Source: a virus
Virus record (IMG/VR): IMGVR_UViG_3300045996_001561
Location: 1 to 64,000 of that record
Strand: one strand, 5' to 3'
Length of the DNA stretch: 64,000 bases
Positions 1 to 9,995 of the stretch are shown piece by piece. The number at the start of each line of letters is the position of its first letter. Within the stretch, counting starts at the first letter, position 1. Both the position numbers and the translations under genes were made by a program. The notes under the pieces are model-generated. The model saw nothing but the letters and a program-made list of their open reading frames with translations. It ran no database searches and was not told where the DNA came from.

Positions 1-1560
1 CAGGAGGTTTCGTCTGAGGGAGAACGGCACCCACAGCGACCCCCAAGGGTGCGTCTCGGTTAAGGGAGCGGTACCGTCCGGGGGAGTGGTTGGGAAGTAG
101 TCGACCGCGCTGATGAACCGATAGCTCCCCGACTCCTTGCGGTACAGGCGAAGGATGTAGCGTCGAAGATAGTCGTTATATCCCTCGGCACGATCCGGGT
201 CGCTGATGGTGAAGGTGAATTCGGGCGTGATGTCGGTGAGGACGACGTCATCCCGGGGGGTCATATCGGAGACAACCGGAGGGCGGTTTTCCTCGACGAC
301 CGCATACCAGTCGGGTACGACACCCGTAGCCTGCTCTGTGGCGGTGCTGAAGGTGAGGGGCATCTCCATATCCGTCTTGGCCCTGCTCCACCAGCGCGCC
401 CCACTCTCCTGTTGGTGGGACGTTCGCAGGGCAGGGTCGCTGACGTTGACGATATGGATGTCATCCTCCGGACGGATCAGCACAGCCAATCGTGACTTGC
501 CGTGCGCGGTTTCCACGCTGGCGATCGGCGGCTCGACATTCACCCCGCCCGGGATGTCGGCGCTCCACGTCACCGGGATCGGAAACACGCCCGTTACCCC
601 GCGCAGCGCGGTGGGAACGGTGCCATCGCTGTCATAGATGGCCCACAGGAGGGCAGGAGCGGTTGCCAGCGGGGGGTTGGTCTTATAGGGGTGCGCCGTG
701 GGCAGGTTGGCGGTCAGACCCCACTTGTGGGCCAGATAGCCCTCCACGCGCTCCCGCTCGTCGTCGGTAAGCTCGGGCTGGGTGATAAGCACTTCGGCCA
801 GCAACCCATCATGCTGATACCCTCCCCCACCAGCCCCGCCGAGATACGTGGTACGCCCTGCGGTGAACGTTGCCGCATGCGTGCCGCTCGTCCACAATCC
901 GTTGATGCCCAGCATCCACCGCGTTGTCTCGGTCTTGACCCCCACAAGGGCCGGGGTGCTATACGGTGCGGTGATTCCGGCTGCGGTGGTATCGCCTATT
1001 GCCGCAGCGAAGTGCGCGTTGACACCGATGGGCCAGGGGTTCCCCGGGAGACCATTGAACGCCCTCCCGCCAGTAGCGGACGGCCCAACAAACCCCGCGC
1101 CATCTGCGTTGTTGTCCCGCCGCACGACGGCGAGAATGCTCTCTCCGAGAACCGAGGCGGATATCCCAGCAGCCCCCAACCAATCACTGCTGACAAAATC
1201 GACCGCTGGCAGTCCGTTGATCTGGTTCGTGCGGTAGATCGGTCGGTTTCCGGATGTACTTTGTGTGGCGGTGTTGCGCTTCCCCGAGGAATCGACCCAG
1301 CTTGATAGTGTCGCGCTGTTGGCAACCCCGGTGATCGCATCGGCCTTGAACCAGCCAATCAGCTTCTCCCCGAGGTACTGCGGTGTCCACGCATTGAGGG
1401 GGGTTGGACTATCGACCCCAACCCACCCTCCGACCGCCACGATGCGCCCCGGTGGCCCCGTGTAGAGGATGCGGTCGGTGGCACGCATCACATCATTGGG
1501 GAGCAGGGTGTTGCGACCCGCGTACGTCTCGCGCTTGCGTCCAATGATGGTGCGGGCCAT
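1..1560 (-). CDS. Minor tail protein with LamG/ConA-like domain (3' end beyond window)
   Basis: An open frame of 520 codons runs from an ATG at 1560 to base 1 with no stop, so the gene continues out of the window. The start shares one base with the tape-measure stop (TAATG). The segment ELTDDERERVEGYLAHKWG (about residues 255-273) is the typical tail of LamG/concanavalin-like modules in phage tail proteins, preceded by a jelly-roll-like stretch with GWFKAD and SSGKRN. After about residue 290 come Fn3/Ig-like beta-rich segments (DMTPRDDVVLTDITPEFTF). Position just after the tape measure suggests a distal-tail or adhesion protein binding cell-surface glycans. The fold call rests on family resemblance; the ligand is inference. 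Confidence 0.85.
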   Translation of the reverse strand, partial: MARTIIGRKRETYAGRNTLLPNDVMRATDRILYTGPPGRIVAVGGWVGVDSPTPLNAWTPQYLGEKLIGWFKADAITGVANSATLSSWVDSSGKRNTATQSTSGNRPIYRTNQINGLPAVDFVSSDWLGAAGISASVLGESILAVVRRDNNADGAGFVGPSATGGRAFNGLPGNPWPIGVNAHFAAAIGDTTAAGITAPYSTPALVGVKTETTRWMLGINGLWTSGTHAATFTAGRTTYLGGAGGGGYQHDGLLAEVLITQPELTDDERERVEGYLAHKWGLTANLPTAHPYKTNPPLATAPALLWAIYDSDGTVPTALRGVTGVFPIPVTWSADIPGGVNVEPPIASVETAHGKSRLAVLIRPEDDIHIVNVSDPALRTSHQQESGARWWSRAKTDMEMPLTFSTATEQATGVVPDWYAVVEENRPPVVSDMTPRDDVVLTDITPEFTFTISDPDRAEGYNDYLRRYILRLYRKESGSYRFISAVDYFPTTPPDGTAPLTETHPWGSLWVPFSLRRNLL

Positions 1561-4500
1561 TAGCGTCCCACCGTGCGGTACTGCCCCTGGTTCTTGCGAA
1601 GGGCGTTGACGAGGTCGATCGCCTGCCGGTGTCCCGGCTCACCCTCCTTGATCTCGATTCCGGCAATCGTAATGTTCGTCCCGCCGCTCACCGTGGTGCC
1701 CTCCGACCGGGTGACCTGGGCGCTGGTACGATCCGCGATATCGGTCAACGCGGACTTCGGGAGGCTAGACAGCGTCACCATGCGCTCGATGCTGGTCAGC
1801 GTACCCGCAACCCGGCTCGTATAGCGATCCAGATTGAGGTCGAGGATCCGGCTGGCCTGTCCCACCCCGGTTCCCCGGAACACGTCGATCATCTCTCGGG
1901 TGGACGATGAGACGGCACGGTTCAGGGTTGGCGTCAGGTTCTCCACCCCCATTGCGGCACCCCGCATCCAGTCGGCCCCGATGTCCATGAACACCAGCGA
2001 GGGGGACTTCGACTTCGACTCGTCCTTTGCGGCGTCGACCCCCTCCTGCACCGCCTTTTCCACGGCCGACCGGATTTCGGGGATAGTGGAGGTCACGCCT
2101 GCCGCGATTCCCTGACCGATCGACTCACCGACCGACTGGCCCTGCGACTTGCCGCTCACCGTCCCGGCCGCGTTTGCCACATCCCGGGCCTTGCCGATGA
2201 CCGACTCGCGCGCCCCCGCGATCCCTGTCCCCATCGCGTTGGAGAACCCGGTTCCGGCATTGCCGAAGCTGCGCTCCACATCCTTCTTGCGGATATCGAG
2301 GCCGTTCATCAGCGAGTTGGAAATATCCTGCCCCGCGTTCTGGGCCACGTTGGTCGCATCCTTCAGACCGCTGTTGATCCCTTCGGGGATACAGGACTCG
2401 GTCAGATCGTTTGCGGTGCTGTTGACCGGCGCACAGGCCGAATCGATGCCACTGGTCAGGGAGCTTCCGATCGACTCCCCGGCCTGATTCGCGGCATTCC
2501 CCGTCGCCCCCACGCCCTGATCGATCCCGGTTCCAACCTCCTTGACCAGATCCGTCCCGCTCTGGGTCGGATTCGACTGGTCGACCCCTGCGGCGAAGGA
2601 TGACCCCACCTGGGTTCCGGCCTGCTGGAAGTTGGGCATCATCGACATGACCGCGTTGCGGATGCCATCCCCGTAGCTCTTGACCATTGTCGTCGCGGCT
2701 GTGGGATCAATCCCTGACGCGAACCCATCGCCAAAGGTTCCCGCGATCAGCTCCCCGATCTGCTGCGAGAAGCTGCTCTGGGAATTCGCTGCGTCGGTCA
2801 TGCCGGTCACGGCCGAGTCGACGAGTCCCGCGCCCGCTTCCGTCGCGGCCGGTGCTGCCGTGGAGAGTCCGGTGCCAATCGACTCTCCAACATTCCCGGC
2901 GCTCTCCTGCACCGAGGGAATCGTGCTATCGAGACCCGTCCCCAGCGCCTGCCCGGTATCGGTGCCCATTGCCTCGGCCATCTCGGGCAAGCGGGAGAGG
3001 TTGGCGTTCAGGCCCGTTGCGGCGGCATCGCCCACACCTGTCGCCGCCTCGGTTGCGGCCGGGATGGCTTCCTTGATCCCCGACCCGATCTTCGATGCCA
3101 GATCCTTGGAGAGATCCTTCATCACCGCCCGCATGGCCTCCTTGGAGTCTTTGAAGGTCTGCTCCAGGCTCTTGACCAGATCCTTGGCACTCTCCAGGGC
3201 AGGCTCCCGTGCGGCGTCGATGTTGTCTGCGACCGTGTTCAGATCCTGCTCAAGGGTATGGAGGCCCGGGATATCGCCCGCCCGCTCGGCAATGCCACGA
3301 AGCTCGTTCACGTCGGCCTTCATCGCCTGCAGGTCGCCTACGATGGACTTCGCGCCCTTGATATCCTCGCGCTGGACGGTGGGGATATTGTCGAGGGCTT
3401 GTCGAATCTGATCGCGCAGACCCTTGATGACGTTCTCCCCGGCCCCGGCTGTGGCTCCCGAGGCCGATCCAAGTCCGGAGGCCAAGCCCTCTCCGACTGC
3501 GGCTCCCGCCTCGCGGCCCCGGTTCCGCATGTCATCTTCAAGCTGGCCCAGCTTCTCTTTGACCGAGGTCATCAGGTCGTCGAGACCGCTGCGGGCCTCG
3601 TCGGCATTGCCGCTAATGGATCCCGAGATATCGGAGAGGCTCGATTGCAGGGTGTTGAGTCCCGGGATCTCCCCGACACGGAGGGCGATATTGTCAAGCT
3701 CTCGCGTCGAGCTTTGGATCTCCTTGATGCCCTCCTTGACGCCCTTCCCGAGGTCGAGTCCCGCCTTCATGGCGCGCGAGATCATGCGCTCGATGCCGAT
3801 GGCGAATCCTTCTCCCACCATCTCGCCTTGATGGATCGCAACCTTGGAGGGAGAGCTAATCTGCTGGACGAGGTTGATGGCCCCCTGCGCGGCGGCAGCG
3901 AGTGCCCCGGCAGCGGCCTCAACCGCGCCAATGGCTGACGAGATGCCGTCCGCAAACGCCTGCCCGACATTCGCCCCGGCCGAGAACGCGCCCCCTGCCG
4001 CACCCTCTAGGATGCCCTGCATGTTCGTGACGCCGCCCTGCACGGCAGACACGGCTGCGTCCATCCCGCTCTGTACGGCCGACGAGAAGGCTTGCATGTT
4101 CGACGCCGCCGTGTTCGCCATCGACGACATCGCGTTCTGCGTCGACGTGATCATCGAGTTGGTCATCGACGTGACGACCTGCCCGATCTGGGAGAACCCG
4201 GAACTGACTGCCTGCGTGAGCGCCGCCATGTTGGAGGACGCGGTATTCGCCATCGAACTGAACCCGTTTTGCACGGAGGCAATAGCGGCGTTCATCATCG
4301 ATGTGATGGTGTTGCCCACCCCGGCCATTTGCGTGGACACCGTCTGCGAGAGTCCCTGCATGTTGGCCGACGCGGTGTTTGCCATTGAGCTAAAGGCGTT
4401 TTGGAACGTGCCGATCCATCCGTTCGTGGCGTTCTGGATCTCTGGCCCGACCGCGTTGATCGCCTCGGTGACCGCCCCCGTAATGCCGGTCTGCAGCGCG

Positions 4501-7500
4501 GTGCCAAGGGCCGAGAAGTCCGCACCCTGGATATCGGTGACGATGGAGTTGACGATCGATGCGCCAATCCCCGCGCCGGATGCCGTTCCCGCCTCCCCCC
4601 GCTCACCAGGGCCACCCATGCTGTTGACCGCACCCAGACCGGCCGCGAGGGACTCACTGATCTTGGCGTTGATGGCGATACCCACGGCTGAGAAGTCGGC
4701 CATCTGGATCGCGGACGCCATCGACGTGGCGATCGACTGTCCGATACTGGCCCCGGTGCCGCCCGCTGCCCCCGCTTCCGGAGCCGCTTCGGCACTCAGT
4801 CCGGCCGTCAGCCCCTCATTGATCTTGGCCTGGATCGCCGTGCCAACCTCGGCAAAGTCGGCCCCCCGAATCGATGCGGCCAGCCCACCGGCCACTGCCG
4901 CGCCGATGCCACCCCCTGCCTCGGCGGCTCCCTCGGTGCCTTCACCCGTTCCTTGTCGAGACAACCCCGTAGCAATCGTGGACTGGATCTGGGAGCTAAT
5001 CGCCTCACCGACGAGGGAGAAGTCGGCTCCCTGAATGGAGGTTGCCAGCGTCGTGGCGATCTGGTTGCCAATGCCCGCCCCTGCGGCTGGCCCCATGTCG
5101 CGCGGGCCACCCTCCCCGGCAAATGCCGCCCCCTCGATGCCCTCAAGGATGGCCGTGTTGATTGCCTGACCGATCCCCGTGGCAAACTGGTCGAGGGTGG
5201 CCCCGGCAACGCTCTGCCCCATCGCCGCATCGATGGCCGTTGTCAGCCCGGTGGATTCTTGTGTCGCCGCCTCCCGGGCCTGTTGCTCTGCAGCAGCGAT
5301 AGCCTTGCCCGTTCCCGCTCCGATGGCCGGGGGGATTGGCTCAAAAAGCTCTGCCGCCTTCGCGTTGGGGTCGACACCTGTTGGGAAGGGGTTGATCGCA
5401 TCCCACAGCCCGGAACTCAGGAAATCGGCAATCGGATTTTGCGTGGCTGCCGCCCGCGCCATCTCGGTAACCGTCTCTCCGAGTCCGATCCGCTGACCCT
5501 CGACCACCTGACCGCCAACTTCGGACACCTGCTGCGCGGTCTGGTCGGCAATATTCCCCTGCTGGGCCGCTTGTCCCTCGGCAGACTCCAGCCATCGCTG
5601 ATAGGCTCCAATCGCACCCCCGGGGCCACCCCAGACAGCCTCCGCGATCATCGCCCCTACTTGCTGCCCCCGATCCCCGGGAGACACCCCGGCAACCTCT
5701 GCGGGAAGGATCTCCATCCCCAGCAACCCACTCAGGGTGTTGGCCATCTCCTGGGCAATGTAGGGCGGGAGGGCAGCCGCCGCTTCCTGCATCTCGGCCG
5801 CGAATGCCGTCTTGAAGGCTTCGATGAAGGCGTCGGAGAACCCCTCCAGGGCGCTGGTCAGGTCAAGACCCGTGCCACCACCGAGACCCGCGCCCGTGAC
5901 GAGTTCGGCCATCATGGAATCGCGACTGCCCGCCCCGGCCGCAAACCCCTCTCCGGCTGAGGTGGTGATGGCATCCATGATCGCGTCGTTCAGGGCGCTA
6001 CCGAGTTCCGTCCCCGCCTTGGTGCCAAGCTCTTCACCAACCCGCCGCGCCTCGGCCACAAACGCGGGGGAGGTCACCAAGTCGTTGATCGGTTTCAGGA
6101 TGGCGCTCACGGCCGCGTCCGCATCGGCAAGGTCAATGGTGGATGGCGACCCAAGGTCGATCTCGTACCCGGTGAAATCCTCGATCCGGACGTCGGCTTC
6201 CTCGATCTGCTGACGGAAGAACCCCGCCCAATCGATCGCCTGCGTTCCGCCCCGGAAGGATCCGCCCCCATTGGGGTCGCCACCCATTCCCGGCATCCCC
6301 AGCGACAGACCCCACGCAGTGAAGTTCTCGACCGTAATCCCGGCCGACTCCAGTTGTCCCCGGATCCAATCCTCGACTTGCCCTGCCAGATCGCCAAGGG
6401 TGGCCCACGCGCCCTGCGCCCACGATCCGATGTTGACCGCCACATCTTCCAGCGTCAGGCCAGCACTGGCCGTCCCGGCTTCACCGCGCTCCCCCGGGCC
6501 ACCCATGCTGTTGGCCGACCCGAACCCGAACCATCCCTGGATGGTGCCCCACAGGTCGGCAATCGATCCCTGAATGAAGCCACCGATATTGACGGCGATG
6601 GCCGGAATGTTGATCCCGGTCTGAGCCTCCTGCACGGCGCTGCGGGCCATCGGGAAGCGCGTGGCACCTGTCGGCCCGCCACCCAGACCGAAGAAGGCCA
6701 TGATCGATGACCACAGGTCGGGAATGGTTCCCTGCAGGAACTCCCCGATGTTGACGAGGATCCCGGGTACGTCGATGACCGCTTCCGATGCGCCGGTGCC
6801 TCCAAGACCCGCCTGCGCATCGCCGCCAAACCCGAAGAAGCCCTTGATTGCATTGACGAGATCGGGAACCGCCCCCTTGATGAACTCGCTGATGTTGACC
6901 GCAATCTGCCCGATGTCGATCGTTTGCGCGGTGGCAATAATCTTGTCGATCTCGGTCTTGATATCAGTCCCGAGACTGCGGAACGCCTCCACGACCCCGG
7001 AGAAGTCCCCGGCTGCTACGGCGGATCCGATCTCGCTCAGAAGTTGCCCAACGCGACCAAGTCCCGACCCCACAAGGTTGTTTGCCGAATCCGCCATATC
7101 CTGAATGCGCTGACTGATCCCATCGAGAGCCGCTTCCTGATCGGCCGACAGGATCATATCCAGCGCGGTGTCGACCGCGAAGAGTCCGGCCTCAAAGGGG
7201 TTGAGACCATCGGTCAGGGCGGAATTGAAGGCTCCCACGATGCGGTCGACGGCAACGGCGGTGTCGTTGAGCTTGTTGGCAAGATCCTCAAACCCGAGAG
7301 TGCGGACGGCGGACGCCAGCCCCTGCAGCACCTGGGAGAGGCCCGTTGCCCCATCCATCATGGCGAACCATTGTGCGGTGCTGAAGGCATCTCCGAACCG
7401 CTGCGCCGCATCCGATGCCTCTTTGATCCGCTCCGAGAGGCCATCCCAATTCATCTTGTCGGCAACGACCCCGACCACCTGAAGGGCTGCGGCAAGGGGA

Positions 7501-9512
7501 TTCAGTCCGTTGCGGGTCGCGGACTGCCATGCCCGGTCGGCTGTTTCGATGATGCTGGCAAGATTGATCAATCCAGCACCGATCGTTGTCCAACCGATGC
7601 TGTTGAAGGCCGCTCCCAGCGCATAGACGGTGTTGGTCAACCCACTCATGGCCGAGAGCGCAGGCGTGTTCTGCATCCCGGCAAAGACATCCCCGAACAG
7701 TTGCGCCTTGTCCGCGACATCCCCGAGCGTCTTGGCGAGATCGCTGGGCGCGATGCCGGTGAAGATATCGACGAACTTCGATGCGGCCCGGAGGCCAGCC
7801 ACCAGCGGGGAGATTCCCTTCTTGGTCAAATCGTTAAAGAGCTTGCGGGCCTGATAGAGTCCCTCGGACAGATTGGTAATCAGGAACTTACCGAACGTCT
7901 CCACAGCCGGGATGCCGGACTTGGACAGCCCCACACCCAACCCGTAGACGGCCTCTTCCAGGGCGTTCATATCGCGCCCGGATCGGGATGCCGCCTCAGC
8001 CCCCTTGCGGGCCTCATCACCGACCTCTCCGAGAAGATCCAACACATCTTCGATAGCATCCCGCAGACCGAACCAGTTGTTCTGGTAGGCGATCGCCGCA
8101 ACACCGATCGCCGCCCCGGCAATCGTCGCCGCTGCCGCCACCCGACCAAACAGACCCAGCAGCATCTGCAGGTTGATACCCGCCGCACTGAATCGTGCGA
8201 CCGCCTCCAGTACATACCCGCCCACCAGCAGGAATGCCCCACCGAGGGCCGTCATCCCTCCGGTGAGCAGTCCCGCCGTCGAGACAACCGCCCGGATCGG
8301 TGCTGGGAGGCCGATAAGACGTCCGAGGAAGGTGTTAAGCGACTCGATGGGCTGGCGTAGCGCGGTGTTGAGCGGCATGCCGAATTCTTCAGCGAGGGTA
8401 CCCACGGTGCCCCGCAGGCGCTCGATCGCTCCTGCCGTGGAGTCCATGCGCGCTTCGGCAAAGTCGTGCGCCGCGCCAACGTCGCTGACCGCGTTGATGT
8501 ACTCGTCCCATCCCTTGCCAATGCCGGTCTGCTGTGCCTCCAGCGCCTGCATGCCAAACAGGATGGCGCGGATGGCGTCTGTGCCCAGCACATCGCCCAG
8601 CGGCTCCATGAACTCGGAGAGGGTTTGGCCGGATCGCTTCCAGGCGTCGAAGAACTCCTGCGATGCCCCGGCAAGACCGACGAAGTTCCCCTCGGCATCC
8701 AGAAGCGAGATCCCGAGATCCTCCATCACCCCGACCGCCGTATCCGTGGGCGAGAGCAGCCGGACAAGGGCGCTCTTCATCGAGGTTGCGGCATCCGACC
8801 CCCGGATACCGTTGTCGGCCATCATCGCCATGAAGGCGGCGGTTTCCTCAAAGGTCATATTGGCGGCAGCGGCAATACCCGCCACCTGACCCATGCCGAT
8901 GCCCATTTGGTTGATATCGGAGAGCGAGGTATTTGCGGCCCCGGCGATGCCGTCCGCGACCCGCATCGAATCTTCGCCGGTGATGTTGAACGCGGCCATC
9001 GCCGCCGCCATGACCTGTGCGGCCTTGGGAACGTCGGTGCCACCGGCTGCCGCAAGATCCGTTGCGGCCTGCGCCGCGCCCCCAACGACATCCTCAAAGC
9101 TGATACCGGCGCGACCAAGCTCTTCAATGCCGGTGGCGACCTGCTGCCCGGTGAAGATCGTGTCCCGTCCAAGCTGCTGGGACACGTCGCTGACCGTTTT
9201 CATCTGATCTTCGGTTAACCCCATGACGGCGTTAACCCCGGCTAAGGTGGACTCGTAATCCATAGCCGACTTGACGCCCAGCGCGAACGGCGCGGTAATC
9301 GCCGTCCCCAAGCCAACGCCAACACGCCCAAGGTGCTGCATTCCTTGAGCGAGGCCGACCACGCTTTGATTGAAATTGCCGATTTCCTGCCCGACCGTCG
9401 CCTGGGTGCCAAGACGATCGAGCGCCTGCCCGACCTGCTGGATCGAGCTAATCGCCTGACCGGCGTCAACGGTAATTCGACCTTCGGCTGTCCCTAAGCT
9501 GGCACCGGCCAT
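1560..9512 (-). CDS. Phage tail tape measure protein (TP901-type core)
   Basis: This very long protein (about 2650 residues) scaffolds tail-tube assembly and sets tail length. Residues about 70-330 match the TP901 tape-measure core (SAMDYESTLAGVNAVMG, GIEELGRAGISFEDVVGGAA, NMTFEETAAFMAMMADNG), followed by hydrophobic helices near 400-480. The rest is Ala/Gly/Ser-rich helix with internal repeats: VNIGEFxQGxIPDLW units near 860-1030, ADFSxVGxAI units near 1490-1680, and MANTAxxNM units near 1710-1820. No lysozyme or peptidase domain is obvious. At the usual 0.15 nm per residue a tail near 400 nm is implied. I chose ATG 9512, preceded by GGGAG; a TTG at 9539 is the longer alternative. Confidence 0.95.
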   Translation of the reverse strand: MAGASLGTAEGRITVDAGQAISSIQQVGQALDRLGTQATVGQEIGNFNQSVVGLAQGMQHLGRVGVGLGTAITAPFALGVKSAMDYESTLAGVNAVMGLTEDQMKTVSDVSQQLGRDTIFTGQQVATGIEELGRAGISFEDVVGGAAQAATDLAAAGGTDVPKAAQVMAAAMAAFNITGEDSMRVADGIAGAANTSLSDINQMGIGMGQVAGIAAAANMTFEETAAFMAMMADNGIRGSDAATSMKSALVRLLSPTDTAVGVMEDLGISLLDAEGNFVGLAGASQEFFDAWKRSGQTLSEFMEPLGDVLGTDAIRAILFGMQALEAQQTGIGKGWDEYINAVSDVGAAHDFAEARMDSTAGAIERLRGTVGTLAEEFGMPLNTALRQPIESLNTFLGRLIGLPAPIRAVVSTAGLLTGGMTALGGAFLLVGGYVLEAVARFSAAGINLQMLLGLFGRVAAAATIAGAAIGVAAIAYQNNWFGLRDAIEDVLDLLGEVGDEARKGAEAASRSGRDMNALEEAVYGLGVGLSKSGIPAVETFGKFLITNLSEGLYQARKLFNDLTKKGISPLVAGLRAASKFVDIFTGIAPSDLAKTLGDVADKAQLFGDVFAGMQNTPALSAMSGLTNTVYALGAAFNSIGWTTIGAGLINLASIIETADRAWQSATRNGLNPLAAALQVVGVVADKMNWDGLSERIKEASDAAQRFGDAFSTAQWFAMMDGATGLSQVLQGLASAVRTLGFEDLANKLNDTAVAVDRIVGAFNSALTDGLNPFEAGLFAVDTALDMILSADQEAALDGISQRIQDMADSANNLVGSGLGRVGQLLSEIGSAVAAGDFSGVVEAFRSLGTDIKTEIDKIIATAQTIDIGQIAVNISEFIKGAVPDLVNAIKGFFGFGGDAQAGLGGTGASEAVIDVPGILVNIGEFLQGTIPDLWSSIMAFFGLGGGPTGATRFPMARSAVQEAQTGINIPAIAVNIGGFIQGSIADLWGTIQGWFGFGSANSMGGPGERGEAGTASAGLTLEDVAVNIGSWAQGAWATLGDLAGQVEDWIRGQLESAGITVENFTAWGLSLGMPGMGGDPNGGGSFRGGTQAIDWAGFFRQQIEEADVRIEDFTGYEIDLGSPSTIDLADADAAVSAILKPINDLVTSPAFVAEARRVGEELGTKAGTELGSALNDAIMDAITTSAGEGFAAGAGSRDSMMAELVTGAGLGGGTGLDLTSALEGFSDAFIEAFKTAFAAEMQEAAAALPPYIAQEMANTLSGLLGMEILPAEVAGVSPGDRGQQVGAMIAEAVWGGPGGAIGAYQRWLESAEGQAAQQGNIADQTAQQVSEVGGQVVEGQRIGLGETVTEMARAAATQNPIADFLSSGLWDAINPFPTGVDPNAKAAELFEPIPPAIGAGTGKAIAAAEQQAREAATQESTGLTTAIDAAMGQSVAGATLDQFATGIGQAINTAILEGIEGAAFAGEGGPRDMGPAAGAGIGNQIATTLATSIQGADFSLVGEAISSQIQSTIATGLSRQGTGEGTEGAAEAGGGIGAAVAGGLAASIRGADFAEVGTAIQAKINEGLTAGLSAEAAPEAGAAGGTGASIGQSIATSMASAIQMADFSAVGIAINAKISESLAAGLGAVNSMGGPGERGEAGTASGAGIGASIVNSIVTDIQGADFSALGTALQTGITGAVTEAINAVGPEIQNATNGWIGTFQNAFSSMANTASANMQGLSQTVSTQMAGVGNTITSMMNAAIASVQNGFSSMANTASSNMAALTQAVSSGFSQIGQVVTSMTNSMITSTQNAMSSMANTAASNMQAFSSAVQSGMDAAVSAVQGGVTNMQGILEGAAGGAFSAGANVGQAFADGISSAIGAVEAAAGALAAAAQGAINLVQQISSPSKVAIHQGEMVGEGFAIGIERMISRAMKAGLDLGKGVKEGIKEIQSSTRELDNIALRVGEIPGLNTLQSSLSDISGSISGNADEARSGLDDLMTSVKEKLGQLEDDMRNRGREAGAAVGEGLASGLGSASGATAGAGENVIKGLRDQIRQALDNIPTVQREDIKGAKSIVGDLQAMKADVNELRGIAERAGDIPGLHTLEQDLNTVADNIDAAREPALESAKDLVKSLEQTFKDSKEAMRAVMKDLSKDLASKIGSGIKEAIPAATEAATGVGDAAATGLNANLSRLPEMAEAMGTDTGQALGTGLDSTIPSVQESAGNVGESIGTGLSTAAPAATEAGAGLVDSAVTGMTDAANSQSSFSQQIGELIAGTFGDGFASGIDPTAATTMVKSYGDGIRNAVMSMMPNFQQAGTQVGSSFAAGVDQSNPTQSGTDLVKEVGTGIDQGVGATGNAANQAGESIGSSLTSGIDSACAPVNSTANDLTESCIPEGINSGLKDATNVAQNAGQDISNSLMNGLDIRKKDVERSFGNAGTGFSNAMGTGIAGARESVIGKARDVANAAGTVSGKSQGQSVGESIGQGIAAGVTSTIPEIRSAVEKAVQEGVDAAKDESKSKSPSLVFMDIGADWMRGAAMGVENLTPTLNRAVSSSTREMIDVFRGTGVGQASRILDLNLDRYTSRVAGTLTSIERMVTLSSLPKSALTDIADRTSAQVTRSEGTTVSGGTNITIAGIEIKEGEPGHRQAIDLVNALRKNQGQYRTVGR

Positions 9513-9542
9513 ACCCGAACTCCCGTTGACACCTGCCAAACG

Positions 9543-9995
9543 CTACAACGCTGCATCCTCCTGTGGCGCTGCCTGAGCCGCCAGCCAGTCAGCAATGTCG
9601 GGAGGCGGAAGCCCCTTCTTCTTCGCCTCAAAGACGGCATTGCGGTAGTCCAGGGATACGTCCCGAAGCTCCGCTCCGCTATGCCATCCCCCACGTCGGG
9701 CTTCTTCGACGATCCCCAGCGCCTCGCCCAAGGTCTTGTGGGCCGCTTCCCACTTGTGCTTGCCAACCTTCTTCCGGTGCTGGATGCGCCCCTCGACCCA
9801 CAGGCCGAATTGGGCGATTCCCTTGTCGACCTCGGCACAGACCGAATCCGAGAAGATCCGATTCAGCCCAAGATACTGTGTCGGTGTTCCCGCTCCCGCG
9901 TATCGATGGCAGAGGCAATCGATCTCGTAGAGCAGGAGACGGTCACTCAGAAAATCGCTCCAACCGGCGTGCGGCCAGTTGGTCATCTCCTTCAC
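9543..9995 (-). CDS. Tail assembly chaperone, downstream frame (T-type)
   Basis: A 150-codon frame lies between the upstream chaperone and the tape measure, the usual place of the lambda G/T pair. It overlaps the upstream gene by 53 bases in the +1 frame and has no Shine-Dalgarno before its first start (GTG 9995) and none properly spaced before ATG 9986. This suggests it is made as a frameshift extension of the upstream protein. Its content (SDRLLLYEIDCLCHRYAGAG, then a charged helical C-terminus) is compatible with a tail-assembly chaperone that coats the tape measure. Function is inferred from position and overlap, not from a recognised domain. Confidence 0.7.
   Translation of the reverse strand: MKEMTNWPHAGWSDFLSDRLLLYEIDCLCHRYAGAGTPTQYLGLNRIFSDSVCAEVDKGIAQFGLWVEGRIQHRKKVGKHKWEAAHKTLGEALGIVEEARRGGWHSGAELRDVSLDYRNAVFEAKKKGLPPPDIADWLAAQAAPQEDAAL

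Noticed and set aside
714-1465. Short frames on both strands inside the first 1.5 kb
   Set aside because: All are explained by the single open LamG-type frame from 1560 to the window edge.
2680-8360. Long plus-strand open frames of 240-480 codons under the tape measure
   Set aside because: They are the complement of a highly GC-rich repetitive gene, lack ribosome sites and promoters, and have Pro/Ser/Arg-rich content typical of antisense reading.
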